29,948 nt of DNA from Cellvibrionaceae bacterium (lineage in GTDB: Bacteria; Pseudomonadota; Gammaproteobacteria; Pseudomonadales; Cellvibrionaceae), in the NCBI GenBank assembly GCA_021151615.1, contig JAGKXA010000022.1, forward strand, positions 1 through 29,948. Direction: 5' to 3'. The translations under genes and the position numbers were made by a program. This document shows positions 1 to 8,256 of this stretch, one piece after another. The notes beneath the pieces are model-generated. The model made no database searches and was not told where the DNA came from. It saw only the letters and a list, made by a program, of their open reading frames with translations. How positions within the stretch are numbered: the first letter of the stretch is position 1; every line of letters starts with the position of its first letter.

Positions 1-604
1 CTACTCAGTGGTAGAAAAAATCGCGCAGAAAAATGCGCGCGAAATTAAAGGCCTGATTGGCGATTCCTCGTTCTTGCGCGGATTAAAAGCCGCTGATTAC
101 ACGGATGAAAAATTTGGTGTCCCCACAGTAACTGACATCATCAAAGAATTGGACAAACCCGGCCGCGACCCACGCCCGGAGTTTAAAACGGCGCAATTCC
201 AGGACGGCGTGGAAGAAATTACCGACCTGGTCCCCGGTATGATTTTGGAAGGTACAGTTACCAATGTGACCAACTTCGGCGCCTTTGTGGATATCGGCGT
301 GCACCAGGATGGCTTGGTGCATATTTCAGCGCTTTCGCATAACTTTATTAAAGATCCACGCGAAGCTGTTAAGGCCGGTGATATTGTAAAAGCCAAAGTG
401 ATGGAAGTGGATGTACCGCGCAAGCGTATCGCGCTCTCTCTGCGACTGGACGATACTCCTGGCGAGAAAGTCGAAGGCAATAAAACGGGTGGAGGCAACC
501 GTCCTTCACAGAACCAACAGCGCGCTGCACAGAAGAACAATCCCGCGCCCGCCAGTACTGGCAGCTTGGGTGCATTGCTTCAACAGGCGATGAAAAAGAA
601 ATAG
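1..604 (+). CDS. tex: Tex family RNA-binding protein, C-terminal part (5' end outside window)
   Basis: The frame is open from the left edge, so the first GTG at 8 is internal. About 200 residues remain. The first 70 resemble the helix-hairpin-helix part of Tex and are followed by an S1 RNA-binding domain at roughly residues 75-150, with VPGMILEGTVTNVTNFGAFV and DGLVHISALS as its typical strands. The tail is Gly/Asn/Gln/Ala-rich and ends in lysines. Tex is a conserved cytoplasmic nucleic-acid-binding protein of about 770 residues linked to transcription; this is the last quarter. The family call rests on the S1 sequence plus the preceding HhH-like stretch. The stop is followed by a small hairpin and then a zinc-ribbon gene on the same strand. 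Confidence 0.9.
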   Translation, partial: YSVVEKIAQKNAREIKGLIGDSSFLRGLKAADYTDEKFGVPTVTDIIKELDKPGRDPRPEFKTAQFQDGVEEITDLVPGMILEGTVTNVTNFGAFVDIGVHQDGLVHISALSHNFIKDPREAVKAGDIVKAKVMEVDVPRKRIALSLRLDDTPGEKVEGNKTGGGNRPSQNQQRAAQKNNPAPASTGSLGALLQQAMKKK

Positions 605-616
605 TTGTAACAACGT

Positions 617-634
617 CCATCGCCACGGCGATGG
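617..634 (+). terminator. hairpin after tex, weak terminator candidate
   Basis: CCATCGC and GCGATGG pair perfectly around a four-base loop, 12 bases after the tex stop. Only a mixed AT tract follows, not a clean T-run, so it could be an attenuator or simply a hairpin. Confidence 0.35.
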
Positions 635-669
635 GCAATTTATCTTCTCAAATCTATAGTAGCTATCTC

Positions 670-1008
670 ATGAGCAATTTACCCCAGTGTCCCAAGTGCA
701 ATTCTGAATACACCTATGAAGACGGCGACAATTTTGTGTGTCCCGAATGCGCTCATGAGTGGCCGAAAACAGCCAGTGCATCCGATGATGATGCGATTAT
801 CGTGCGCGATGCCAATGGCAATTTGCTCGCTGATGGCGACAACGCTACCGTAATTAAAGATTTGAAAATTAAAGGTACTTCATCGGTAATCAAAGTAGGC
901 ACTAAAGTAAAAATTGTTCGCCTGGTTGAGGGTGATCACGACCTGGATTGTAAAGTGGATGGTCACGGGGCAATGATGTTGAAATCAGAATTTGTTAAAA
1001 AAGCCTAA
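670..1008 (+). CDS. yjdM: zinc-ribbon protein, YjdM/PhnA family
   Basis: This 112-residue protein has the length and layout of E. coli YjdM (PhnA). An N-terminal zinc ribbon, with CPKC at residues 7-10 and CPEC at 25-28, is followed by a small beta domain containing DANGNLLADGD and the lysine-rich strands IKDLKIKGTS and VKIVRLVEGDHDLDCKVDG. The role of YjdM in E. coli is poorly defined; despite the old name it is not the phosphonoacetate hydrolase. ATG at 670 is chosen because it yields the usual family N-terminus (MSNLPQCPKC); an ATG at 631 would add 13 residues unlike the family and lies inside the hairpin after tex. It is probably a single cytoplasmic gene. Confidence 0.9.
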   Translation: MSNLPQCPKCNSEYTYEDGDNFVCPECAHEWPKTASASDDDAIIVRDANGNLLADGDNATVIKDLKIKGTSSVIKVGTKVKIVRLVEGDHDLDCKVDGHGAMMLKSEFVKKA

Positions 1009-1049
1009 GCGGTAAAAATTAGATCACCAATTGCAATCAGGAGCAAGCA

Positions 1050-1547
1050 ATGGAACTTGGTAAAAGGGCAATCATAGTCGGCGCAAGCTTATTTATTTTG
1101 GGTGGGCTAAGCACCTACCTGCTAACACCTAAAGGCCAGGTTGTACATGCGACCACTACACATCAACAACACAGCGATACGACGCAGGCTGCAATCCCCC
1201 AAATTAAACAGAATGAAGCATCCCTCACGATTACTACATCCAACACGCCTCAAAATTCCTCTATAGACGCCAAACCAGAAATGACACACGCCGCGTTTCT
1301 TGCTGAGGCTGAGGCTCGGAGAGAAGAAAAACTGGAAAATAAAGCAGAGACAGAGCGACTGGCAAAACTATTGAAGGCAAAACAGAACAGCGTGGAATGC
1401 AAATTCTGGAAGCAGCAACAAAAAACAACCAGTGCAGCAGCAAAAATAGAAGAAAAGATTAATTCTCACTGCACACTGACGGGAAGCACTAGCAGCAGCG
1501 CACAACCAGCGCCTGAGCCAAACCAATCAACCGCCAGAATTAACTAA
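1050..1547 (+). CDS. small membrane-anchored hypothetical protein
   Basis: The 165-residue product is not recognised. Residues 6-25 form one hydrophobic segment after a Lys/Arg start, consistent with a type II anchor or uncleaved signal. The rest is polar and rich in Gln, Thr, Ser and Ala, with a charged helix in the middle (Glu/Lys-rich around AEARREEKLENKAE) and two cysteines about 25 residues apart near the end that could form a disulphide in the periplasm. An AGGAG at 1039-1043 sits 6 bases before the ATG and supports the start. A strong bidirectional terminator begins at the stop codon, so the gene is probably monocistronic. Function unknown. Confidence 0.75.
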   Translation: MELGKRAIIVGASLFILGGLSTYLLTPKGQVVHATTTHQQHSDTTQAAIPQIKQNEASLTITTSNTPQNSSIDAKPEMTHAAFLAEAEARREEKLENKAETERLAKLLKAKQNSVECKFWKQQQKTTSAAAKIEEKINSHCTLTGSTSSSAQPAPEPNQSTARIN

Positions 1548-1579
1548 AAAAAACGGGCACATCAGGTGCCCGTTTTTTT
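1546..1579. terminator. bidirectional Rho-independent terminator
   Basis: A perfect stem with GGGCAC pairing to GTGCCC around the loop ATCAG is flanked by an A-run on the left and a T-run on the right, so it works on both strands. It separates the convergent gene ending at 1547 from the one ending at 1604. Confidence 0.92.
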
Positions 1580-1603
1580 AGCGTACTGTAATTGACAGTA
1601 CAA

Positions 1604-2131
1604 TTAGAAGCGGTAATCCACATTCACGGAGACACCGCTCAATTCAATACGCTCGCTGTCGCCATCATACTTGGCGTCACCATCCAGAACCATACGGTAT
1701 TCCAGGTTAAAATTTAATGAAGGCGTTACCGGGAAACCAACACCTGCACCGTAGGAAAACCCATTCAAGCCAACAGAGTCATCTTCTCCAGACTCGGTAT
1801 CATCGAGCAGAATCTGTCCAAATGTGTAACCAAATAGAAGATAGGTTTTGGCAGTATCGTTTGAGCTTTCTGTGCGATAGTAGATCGACGAGTAAACCAT
1901 ATCCATTCCATCTTCAGACCCGTATCCGAGTCGCGCTTCACCCCCCACAAAAGCATTGTGCTTATAACCGCCATAGATTTCACCAGTCGTCCAATCCAGT
2001 GAGCCGCCTTCATCAAAGCGCATTTTTAGATCTGCTGCACCGCCACCCAAATAAAATCCACCTGTTGTGTTATCGCCAGCAACCGCAACCGCAGGTACCC
2101 CTATGAGCAACGCAAATAACCAATTTTTCAT
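1604..2131 (-). CDS. outer-membrane beta-barrel protein
   Basis: A 175-residue precursor with a Sec signal peptide (MKNWLFALLIGVPAVAVAG, probable cleavage after AVA). The mature part alternates polar and hydrophobic residues in short strands, with many Gly and aromatic residues, and ends in YRF, the C-terminal aromatic signal used by the Bam machinery. This fits the small eight-stranded OmpA/OmpX-like barrel class. AAGGAA seven to eight bases before the ATG supports the start. It is transcribed toward the bidirectional terminator. The ligand or exact role cannot be read from the sequence. Confidence 0.82.
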   Translation of the reverse strand: MKNWLFALLIGVPAVAVAGDNTTGGFYLGGGAADLKMRFDEGGSLDWTTGEIYGGYKHNAFVGGEARLGYGSEDGMDMVYSSIYYRTESSNDTAKTYLLFGYTFGQILLDDTESGEDDSVGLNGFSYGAGVGFPVTPSLNFNLEYRMVLDGDAKYDGDSERIELSGVSVNVDYRF

Positions 2132-2258
2132 CGTTTGATTCCTTTAGCTTTAATAATAAGGCCCAATCTGGCTGGCGCCCCAATACTGATGGCAGTTAGC
2201 CTCGCGTTGGCATAATACCTAATTCAAGCACAATTTCCAGCGGCACCATCGACATCTG

Positions 2259-3023
2259 CTAACTCAGCAACCCCAATGCCCCTTCGAAACTTAGCTTAAC
2301 TCCCGCCAAAAGCAAAAAGCCGTAACTAACCCAGTAAAACACCCGGTCGGAAACGCGGTGATGCAAATAAACCCCCAGCTTTACGCCTAGCGGAGCCAGG
2401 GGCAACAACACCAAAGAGGTATAAAAAGATTCGCTGTTGATTTGCCCCAGCCACACATAGGGGATTAATTTAATAAAATTGATAATGGCGAAAAACAGGA
2501 TTGTTGTACCTGCCAGAGCGGACTTGGACAAATGTTGCGGCAACAAATAAATTGCTACAGGAGGGCCTCCAGCGTGAGCAATGTAACTGACATAACCCGC
2601 AATTGCCCCCCAAAAACTACCCGTTACTTTATTTGGCTTGCGCGCTTGCAACTGCTCCAGAAAACGTTTTCCCCACAAATAGTGCGCCACAAAATAAATG
2701 GCCAATAGGCCAATAATGAGCCGAATCCAATCGGCATTAGTCATTTCAAAGGTAAGCGCGCCAGCGACCGTGCCCAACACAGCACCGGGCAATAATATTT
2801 TTAGGTTGAGTTTGTCCCAGGTGCCGCGAAAGCTCCACAAGCTGACTGCATCCATACTGCATAAAATGGGCAGCAAAATGGCAGCAGCCAAACGCGGATC
2901 AATCATCAGGGCTAACACAGGAACAGCAAGCGTGCCAAAGCCACCACCAAAACCGCCTTTGGACATACCAACCAAAATTACAACAGGAACAGCAAGAGAG
3001 TAAAAATGAGGATCAGAAATCAT
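2259..3023 (-). CDS. sulfite exporter TauE/SafE family permease
   Basis: This 254-residue protein is almost entirely hydrophobic, with about seven to eight membrane segments. The N-terminus carries the family's glycine-rich motif (GMSKGGFGGGFGTLAVPVL, residues 19-37), and the middle has GYVSYIAHAGGPPVAIYLL, the second conserved motif of the repeat. TauE/SafE (old DUF81) proteins move anions such as sulfite or organosulfonates across the inner membrane, but substrate cannot be predicted here. No sulfur-metabolism genes lie beside it. The ribosome site before the ATG is weak. Length is normal for the family. Confidence 0.88.
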   Translation of the reverse strand: MISDPHFYSLAVPVVILVGMSKGGFGGGFGTLAVPVLALMIDPRLAAAILLPILCSMDAVSLWSFRGTWDKLNLKILLPGAVLGTVAGALTFEMTNADWIRLIIGLLAIYFVAHYLWGKRFLEQLQARKPNKVTGSFWGAIAGYVSYIAHAGGPPVAIYLLPQHLSKSALAGTTILFFAIINFIKLIPYVWLGQINSESFYTSLVLLPLAPLGVKLGVYLHHRVSDRVFYWVSYGFLLLAGVKLSFEGALGLLS

Positions 3024-3118
3024 GAGCTAGATCATTTGCTGACGGAAATGTCTAGCATGACGAGACGGGAGGAAATTATCCAGCACTATCCCTGTGCCCA
3101 AATAATTAATGCCTGAAA

Positions 3119-3643
3119 TTATTCCAGAGTCACTGGATAATAATCGTATTCACAATAACCGGAATTGGAATCACACACTTCTAATAACAAATAAACCAGC
3201 TGCGGTACCTTGCTCACTAGCGGATAAATGTCCCGCTCGAAATTGGAGCCGTCACAAGACATATAAAAATCATTGGTATATTCGCAAATCCAATTGCCAC
3301 CCTGATCACAGCGACGGCCTGCGCCACAGACCTGTGAATGAACAACCAGACTATTGGTAAGCGTCGGACGATTATTAATACGCAGGGTAACCGTGTAATC
3401 CTCGAGGCTATTTACCTGCCAGAAAACATCAAATAAACCATCGTATAAATAAGGGCTCAATACTAAAGATGGATGATTGGGTTTAGCGGTGTCCGTATCG
3501 TAACTATCGATCAAATCGAACACACGCAGCTCAGGTACATAGTCTTCATGGTGCGGATCATCGACCGCCCGCGACTCGCCCCCACATCCGGAAATGACAA
3601 GGGAACAGAGCGCAATCATTGCAGTCGACAGAATTTTTTTCAT
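3119..3643 (-). CDS. hypothetical lipoprotein
   Basis: The 174-residue precursor has a lipoprotein signal peptide with the lipobox VISGC, cysteine at residue 20. The mature part is acidic and Tyr/Asp-rich and contains about eight more cysteines in its second half (CGAGRRC, CEY, SCDG, CDS, CEYD), suggesting a disulphide-stabilised periplasmic or surface domain. GGAG eight bases before the ATG supports the start. I do not recognise the family. It stands alone between the TauE permease and a small unknown gene. Confidence 0.72.
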   Translation of the reverse strand: MKKILSTAMIALCSLVISGCGGESRAVDDPHHEDYVPELRVFDLIDSYDTDTAKPNHPSLVLSPYLYDGLFDVFWQVNSLEDYTVTLRINNRPTLTNSLVVHSQVCGAGRRCDQGGNWICEYTNDFYMSCDGSNFERDIYPLVSKVPQLVYLLLEVCDSNSGYCEYDYYPVTLE

Positions 3644-3725
3644 GGCATCAACTCCGTGTTGGGTATAGTGTTGATGCTAGGATTTTGCGACTGAATCCAT
3701 CCTGAATAATTCTGCCGACACACAC

Positions 3726-4046
3726 CTAATGACGAATATGTAATTGCGGCTTCAGGTTGACTGAACCATCTTCCTCCAACACGGCATGCTGGGTAGATTC
3801 CGGATTACTTACAACCACAATTGGTTGCATAAATAATGGCCGCCGTACAAACCATAAGCGCCAACCAAAACTTTCCAGGCTGTGCAACGCCAGCAATTGC
3901 AATTCGTTCAGGTAACGCCCCAGATCTATGGGCACGGCTTTATGAATACCGCGACGGTCATCGACTACATGCTGCAACCGCTCGGCCAAAGAGGATTTAC
4001 CGGCAGGCTTGGAAGCACCCGCTACTGAATGATGTAGTTCCCGCAT
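3726..4046 (-). CDS. small hypothetical protein (106 aa)
   Basis: No known family was recognised. The protein is soluble and moderately basic at the N-terminus, with a Leu/His/Arg-rich middle (LQLLALHSLESFGWRLWFVR) and the beta-like segment QPIVVVSNPES. A good AAGGGAG lies seven bases upstream of the ATG, which makes it likely to be a real gene rather than a chance ORF. A CRP-like palindrome lies about 65 bases upstream of the start. No signal peptide is visible. Confidence 0.6.
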   Translation of the reverse strand: MRELHHSVAGASKPAGKSSLAERLQHVVDDRRGIHKAVPIDLGRYLNELQLLALHSLESFGWRLWFVRRPLFMQPIVVVSNPESTQHAVLEEDGSVNLKPQLHIRH

Positions 4047-4108
4047 ACCAAAACTCCCTTAGTTGATTAAGACAGCCTGTATCTACGGAAAAACTAACCA
4101 GCACAAAC

Positions 4109-4124
4109 CGTGACAGACCTCACA
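4109..4124. promoter_or_regulatory. candidate CRP/Vfr-like binding site
   Basis: GTGA and TCAC half-sites are spaced by exactly six bases (CGTGACAGACCTCACA), with an A after the right half as in the CRP consensus. The site is in the 260-base divergent region between the gene starting at 4046 (minus) and the one starting at 4306 (plus). A pattern match only. Confidence 0.35.
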
Positions 4125-4305
4125 TCAGTGTCGTTAGAATATGCATTTTTGTCAAAAACCGTCTTGGAATATCCAGTTTGCCACTCAGCATGGTTTTACA
4201 TAATTGTTCTGTCCCACCCCAGGTTTAGCCGCTAGAATTTGGCCCAAATCAATAGATGATTATTCGGTCGCGCACTCACCCATCCACCTGTGGAGCCCCA
4301 AACCA

Positions 4306-4773
4306 ATGAACCTAAGCCCTCCCCTAAAACATCTGCTAGCCTTGGCGAGCCTGTCGGTAAGCCTGATTAGCCCGCAACTGCTAGCCACAGACAGCGAGGT
4401 TGATGCTGTTGATAAAAAGGTCGCGGCGCTGCGCCTTGCCATGATTGACGCCGATGCCAAAACCTTGAAAGCACTCTCATCGCCATTGCTGAGCTATGGA
4501 CACTCCGGCGGCCACGTCGAAAATCAGGCAGAATTTATTGAGAAAATCGTTAGCGGCAAATCCGACTTTGTCACTATGGACTTGAGCGAGCAAACCATCA
4601 GTATTTCCGGAGATACCGCTCTGGTGCGCCACATTCTTAATGCTGATATTAAAGATGGTGGCGTAGCTAACACCATTAAACTGGGCGTGTTGTTGGTATG
4701 GCAAAAACAACAAGGCGAGTGGAAATTGTTAGCGCGACAAGCGTTTAAATTTCCACCACCAGTTACACAATAA
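4306..4773 (+). CDS. secreted NTF2-like (DUF4440-type) protein
   Basis: The 155-residue precursor has a signal peptide (hydrophobic stretch LLALASLSVSLISPQLLA, cleavage near residue 27). The mature part follows the NTF2-like cone fold used by DUF4440/SnoaL-like proteins: a first helix (VAALRLAMIDADAKTLKALS), a short loop with LLSYGHSGG, a second helix (NQAEFIEKIVSG) and four beta strands ending in GEWKLLARQAFKF. Such proteins range from enzymes to ligand-binding accessory proteins; nothing here fixes the substrate. ATG 4306 is preferred over 4204 because it begins the signal peptide and has GGAG at 4292-4295. The next gene starts 13 bases after the stop, suggesting co-transcription. Confidence 0.8.
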   Translation: MNLSPPLKHLLALASLSVSLISPQLLATDSEVDAVDKKVAALRLAMIDADAKTLKALSSPLLSYGHSGGHVENQAEFIEKIVSGKSDFVTMDLSEQTISISGDTALVRHILNADIKDGGVANTIKLGVLLVWQKQQGEWKLLARQAFKFPPPVTQ

Positions 4774-4786
4774 ACGCGAGGTAAAT

Positions 4787-5347
4787 ATGAAACTCTATGG
4801 CAGTTTTACATCGCCGTTCGTAAGGCATGTGCGCATAGTATTACTGGAGACCGGTTTAGCTTGTGAATTTATTGAAACCGATCAAGCCGGAAGCGCCGCT
4901 AAATCGCCCACTAAACGGGTACCCTTTCTGGAAGATGGCGAAACCTTTTTAACCGATTCAAGTTCAATTATTAAATACCTGCGCGAGAAATCCGGGCAGG
5001 TATTTTGTAATACAGCCCTTGAGTTAGATGAGTTTTGTTTGGTAAATACGGCGCTGGACACTACGGTGAATTTATTTTTTATCAAGCGCGACGGAGTGGA
5101 TATTCAAACTATTCCCTACTTGCAACGCCAGGCGGCGCGAATTGAATCCACCCTTGCAGAACTCAACCAGCTACAATTGCCAGTAGCACCTCCTTATACT
5201 GACGCACAGTTACGACTAGCGTGTTATATCGGCTGGTGCAAATTACGCAAGCAGGTAGATTTTTCTCAACATACCACTCTGGAAAGCTTTTATTCAGGTA
5301 TTCAAGCTTATCCCGCATTTCAATCCACCCAACCACCGCAAAGTTAA
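4787..5347 (+). CDS. glutathione S-transferase family protein
   Basis: A 186-residue cytoplasmic protein. The N-terminal thioredoxin-like half (MKLYGSFTSPFVRHVRIVLL, then RVPFLEDGE and TDSSSIIKYL) carries the expected cis-Pro in RVPFL and the Asp-Ser pair that binds glutathione's glutamyl group. The helical C-terminal half is shorter than the roughly 200-220 residues of typical GSTs. Ser at position 8 in the SPFVR segment occupies the usual catalytic Ser/Cys place. The natural substrate is unknown. GAGG upstream supports the start. It probably forms an operon with the NTF2-like gene and ends at a strong terminator. Confidence 0.88.
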   Translation: MKLYGSFTSPFVRHVRIVLLETGLACEFIETDQAGSAAKSPTKRVPFLEDGETFLTDSSSIIKYLREKSGQVFCNTALELDEFCLVNTALDTTVNLFFIKRDGVDIQTIPYLQRQAARIESTLAELNQLQLPVAPPYTDAQLRLACYIGWCKLRKQVDFSQHTTLESFYSGIQAYPAFQSTQPPQS

Positions 5348-5349
5348 AA

Positions 5350-5382
5350 AAATGCCGAGCAATAACTGTGCTCGGCATCTCT
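5350..5382 (+). terminator. Rho-independent terminator after the GST gene
   Basis: A perfect ten-base stem (ATGCCGAGCA at 5352-5361 with TGCTCGGCAT at 5369-5378) and a seven-base loop begin five bases after the stop. The T-tail is imperfect (CTCTT) while an A-run precedes the stem, so it may also work for the minus-strand gene that ends at 5413. Confidence 0.8.
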
Positions 5383-5412
5383 TGTAACCACTTAAAGCAA
5401 TAAATAAAACGT

Positions 5413-6126
5413 TTACTCCTGAATTTTCACGCTCGCATCGCGCGCCACATACAGACTCACCACTCCCTCACTCATATCTGGTGCAGAAACCACCATGCTT
5501 TTATCAATTGACAATTGATTACTATTTACCGCTTGAGAAAAGGATTCCATAATCTTATTGGCCTGCTCAATATCGCTTATGGCCACCTTTATTTGACAAC
5601 GCCGCGATTTACAGACAATCGATTGTGCTGTCACGCTGCCTGCCAAAGCATCTGACTCAAGCAATCTGTAAAGCCTTGACTCATAATCTGCTGCCCACTG
5701 GCTGTCCACTGCCTCAGTTTCAAATTTTGCAGCCAAATCCTTTACATAACCCGCGCCATTGATTGCACCCACAGTTTGCAAATATTGACTAAAATCATCC
5801 GAGTTTTTGCGCGCTTTGTAGTACTCCTCCAATCTGGCACCATCTTGCTCAAGCCTGGGTTGATCGCTTACATCTTTGTCACTCAAAACAGGTTGTGCAC
5901 CCAGCGCGACCTGAAGTTCTTTGGTTAGCTGGCGATTCAGCTCCTCCAATTGATGAATATAATCCGTGTAAACAGTCGTCGATTGCTGACTACTATGTTG
6001 AATTTTTTCGATTGGCGCAAAAACGCTTTTCTCATTCACATGCTGATTAACATCAACCACAAAAAAATAAGTAAGCGCAGCGCCCAGACCAAAAGAAATA
6101 GCCGATGCCGTAAATATCTTTATCAA
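5413..6126 (-). CDS. membrane-anchored hypothetical protein with coiled coil
   Basis: The 237-residue product has one N-terminal membrane helix (residues 6-24), then a heptad-like segment (YIHQLEELNRQLTKELQVAL) and a soluble periplasmic domain. The latter contains CKSRRC, a CX4C pair, followed by a beta-alpha-beta-like region. The topology is type II (N-in). No family was recognised. It has its own transcription unit, with convergent terminator sequence downstream and a divergent-free region upstream containing a weak CRP-like palindrome. Confidence 0.72.
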   Translation of the reverse strand: MIKIFTASAISFGLGAALTYFFVVDVNQHVNEKSVFAPIEKIQHSSQQSTTVYTDYIHQLEELNRQLTKELQVALGAQPVLSDKDVSDQPRLEQDGARLEEYYKARKNSDDFSQYLQTVGAINGAGYVKDLAAKFETEAVDSQWAADYESRLYRLLESDALAGSVTAQSIVCKSRRCQIKVAISDIEQANKIMESFSQAVNSNQLSIDKSMVVSAPDMSEGVVSLYVARDASVKIQE

Positions 6127-6222
6127 TTCCTATTGCCTCTCAATGAACAATTAGCCTGTTCACTGGACGGACAATATTAACCGTCGCAGTGTATACGCTA
6201 AGAAATAGCACACGACCAACCA

Positions 6223-6236
6223 GTGAGGAATGTCAC
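6223..6236. promoter_or_regulatory. weak CRP-like palindrome
   Basis: GTGA-N6-TCAC lies about 100 bases upstream of the minus-strand gene starting at 6126. The outer consensus bases (T before GTGA, A after TCAC) are absent, so this is weaker than the site at 4109. Confidence 0.2.
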
Positions 6237-6278
6237 GCTGCTATTGAAAAACACGACCAATGAACAACAAATGTCTTA

Positions 6279-7463
6279 CTAGGTCGCACCGTAAACTATG
6301 CCAGGCTTGCGCAACTGTCGTACCGTAAACCACAACAGAGCCCCTCCCAGCACTAACGCAACCAGCCACACCTGGGAGAATTGCCATACACTCACCTGAC
6401 CACCCAGCAATAAATCTTTAATTAATACCTGCTGCCCCAGAATCGGTACCCAGCGAAACCAATCGGCATAGGCGCTCGGGTTAAATATGCTGTAAAACAA
6501 AGGCACCATAGGAATAAAAACCATCAAACCCATATAAGTTTGGGCGTCTTTAAAACTGCGCGCAAAAATGGAAACCAAAAATTGTAGCCCTGTGGCAATA
6601 AATGCAACTGACACCAGCGCCAGCAACACTGCTACTAAATCCAACGGCGTAACGTTCACACGCAACCCCAATTCATTAAAGGGTAAAAAATGAAATGCCA
6701 AGGCGAACAAAAAGATTTCGACTAGCAGAACTAACAACGTAAGTGAAAATGCGTTCAACCACTTCCCCATCACCAACATGCCCGAGGTTACCGGCGTGAT
6801 CAGCAAAGACTCCAATGAGCGACGCTCACGCTCGCCAGCAACCATATCGGCGGTAAAACCAACACTACTCATAAAAGCAGTCAGGATTAACAATGTAGGC
6901 AAACTCAACATCACAAAGAAGCCCATCTTTTCATCGCTAGCGATATTCAAGTCACGCACGCTAACCGGGTTCACAATCGCCGGAGAAATTCCGCGCGCGA
7001 GTAAACGCAAGCTGCCCATGCGACCATTCCAACTCCAGATCTGCTGCCGTATAAAGCCCAAACTGCCATGAACTTTGTTATTGGTCATATCAAATACCAA
7101 TGCCAACTCTATGCTTTCACCAGTAGCAAATTTTTCTGCCGCGTCTTTGGGAATAATTAATGCATAATCCAGCTTTGCCTGTTCAACCTGTTGATAGGCA
7201 TCTTGCCCGACCGGCTGCACATCCACACCGCGCTCACGCAACCAATCTACCAGCGCCGGCAATTGCTCTGCACCAACTACTGACAGTTTGATCGGTTCGG
7301 TAGTGGTCGCGCGCGACTGGCTGCCCATATGTATCGCAAACAACGTTGAGGCAACAAACACCCCAACAAAATACACCGGCATCAACAGTGTCATACGTAA
7401 ACTTTTTTTATCGCGCAACGCATCGCGCCATTCTTTAGTAAAAACCACCCAGATTTTACGCAT
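6279..7463 (-). CDS. ABC-2 type exporter permease, NatB-like
   Basis: A 394-residue inner-membrane permease of the ABC-2 class. The first membrane helix (about residues 25-45) is followed by a large extracytoplasmic domain to about residue 180, then five further helices. The cytoplasmic loop holds GERERRSLESLLITPV, the conserved coupling motif of NatB/YhfE-type permeases. NatAB-type pairs export Na+ or other small or peptide substrates; the substrate here is unknown. The start overlaps the end of the ATPase gene by eight bases, and AAGGAG lies seven bases upstream, so the two are translated together. It is the last gene of the minus-strand block. Confidence 0.92.
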   Translation of the reverse strand: MRKIWVVFTKEWRDALRDKKSLRMTLLMPVYFVGVFVASTLFAIHMGSQSRATTTEPIKLSVVGAEQLPALVDWLRERGVDVQPVGQDAYQQVEQAKLDYALIIPKDAAEKFATGESIELALVFDMTNNKVHGSLGFIRQQIWSWNGRMGSLRLLARGISPAIVNPVSVRDLNIASDEKMGFFVMLSLPTLLILTAFMSSVGFTADMVAGERERRSLESLLITPVTSGMLVMGKWLNAFSLTLLVLLVEIFLFALAFHFLPFNELGLRVNVTPLDLVAVLLALVSVAFIATGLQFLVSIFARSFKDAQTYMGLMVFIPMVPLFYSIFNPSAYADWFRWVPILGQQVLIKDLLLGGQVSVWQFSQVWLVALVLGGALLWFTVRQLRKPGIVYGAT

Positions 7464-8256
7464 AGTTTTGCTCCTTGTCCGCCCTAGCAGTTACCAAATT
7501 AACAAAGGCGTCTTCCAGATTACTGGCTTCGCCAATCTCTTTAATTGCATCAAGATTGCCGTCCGCCAAAATATCCCCCTTGTGAATAACAATAATGCGA
7601 TCGCACAAGCCACTCACTTCGTGCATTAAATGACTGGAAAAAATTACGCAACGTCCATCCGCTTTTAATTCATGCAATAAGTGACGCACAGCACGCGTAG
7701 TAATTACGTCCAGTCCGTTGGTAGGCTCATCCAATAAGATGCGCTGCGGCTGATGCACTATGGCGCGCGCCAATGCCGTTTTCATTCGCTCTCCCAATGA
7801 GAAGCCTTCCGCACGACGGTCTGCAATAGACTCCATTCCCAACCAGCGAATCAATTTATCAATGCTCTGCTCCAACTCAGCACTGTTAATTCCCTGCAGT
7901 TCACCAAAATAGCGAATATTTTCACGCGCCGTTAAGCGCTTGTACAACCCCGTATCATCCGGCAGCACACCCAACTGCTGGCGCGCGCGATTAGGTTCCT
8001 GACTCACACAAAAATTATCGACCCAAACCTCACCTGAGCTTGGCGGCAGAAGACCATAGATCAAGCGCATTAATGTTGATTTTCCTGCACCGTTTAATCC
8101 TAACAAACCAGTAATTTCACCATCATTTAAGGTAAAACTTACATTGTGTAGCGCGACAATACCCTGCGCAGCCGGCGCATGTTTTCCAAAGGGCAAGGCG
8201 ATTCTCTTTACCTGTTTTACCGGAAAAGTTTTGCCAAGTTGCTCTACCCGAATCAT
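7456..8256 (-). CDS. ABC exporter ATP-binding protein, NatA-like
   Basis: The 266-residue nucleotide-binding subunit partners the permease downstream. Walker A (GLNGAGKST) is at residues 53-61, the signature is the variant SLGER at about 153-157, Walker B with D-loop (ILLDEPTNGLD) at about 173-183, and the H-loop histidine near 209. The LSGGQ signature is thus altered to FSLGE, as seen in some NatA proteins. AAGGAG seven bases before the ATG supports the start. It overlaps the upstream hydrolase gene by four bases (ATGA), so the hydrolase, ATPase and permease form a coupled trio. Confidence 0.94.
   Translation of the reverse strand: MIRVEQLGKTFPVKQVKRIALPFGKHAPAAQGIVALHNVSFTLNDGEITGLLGLNGAGKSTLMRLIYGLLPPSSGEVWVDNFCVSQEPNRARQQLGVLPDDTGLYKRLTARENIRYFGELQGINSAELEQSIDKLIRWLGMESIADRRAEGFSLGERMKTALARAIVHQPQRILLDEPTNGLDVITTRAVRHLLHELKADGRCVIFSSHLMHEVSGLCDRIIVIHKGDILADGNLDAIKEIGEASNLEDAFVNLVTARADKEQNYA

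Noticed and set aside
97..540. 147-residue open frame on the minus strand
   Set aside because: Antisense shadow of the tex S1 domain, which has clear family sequence.
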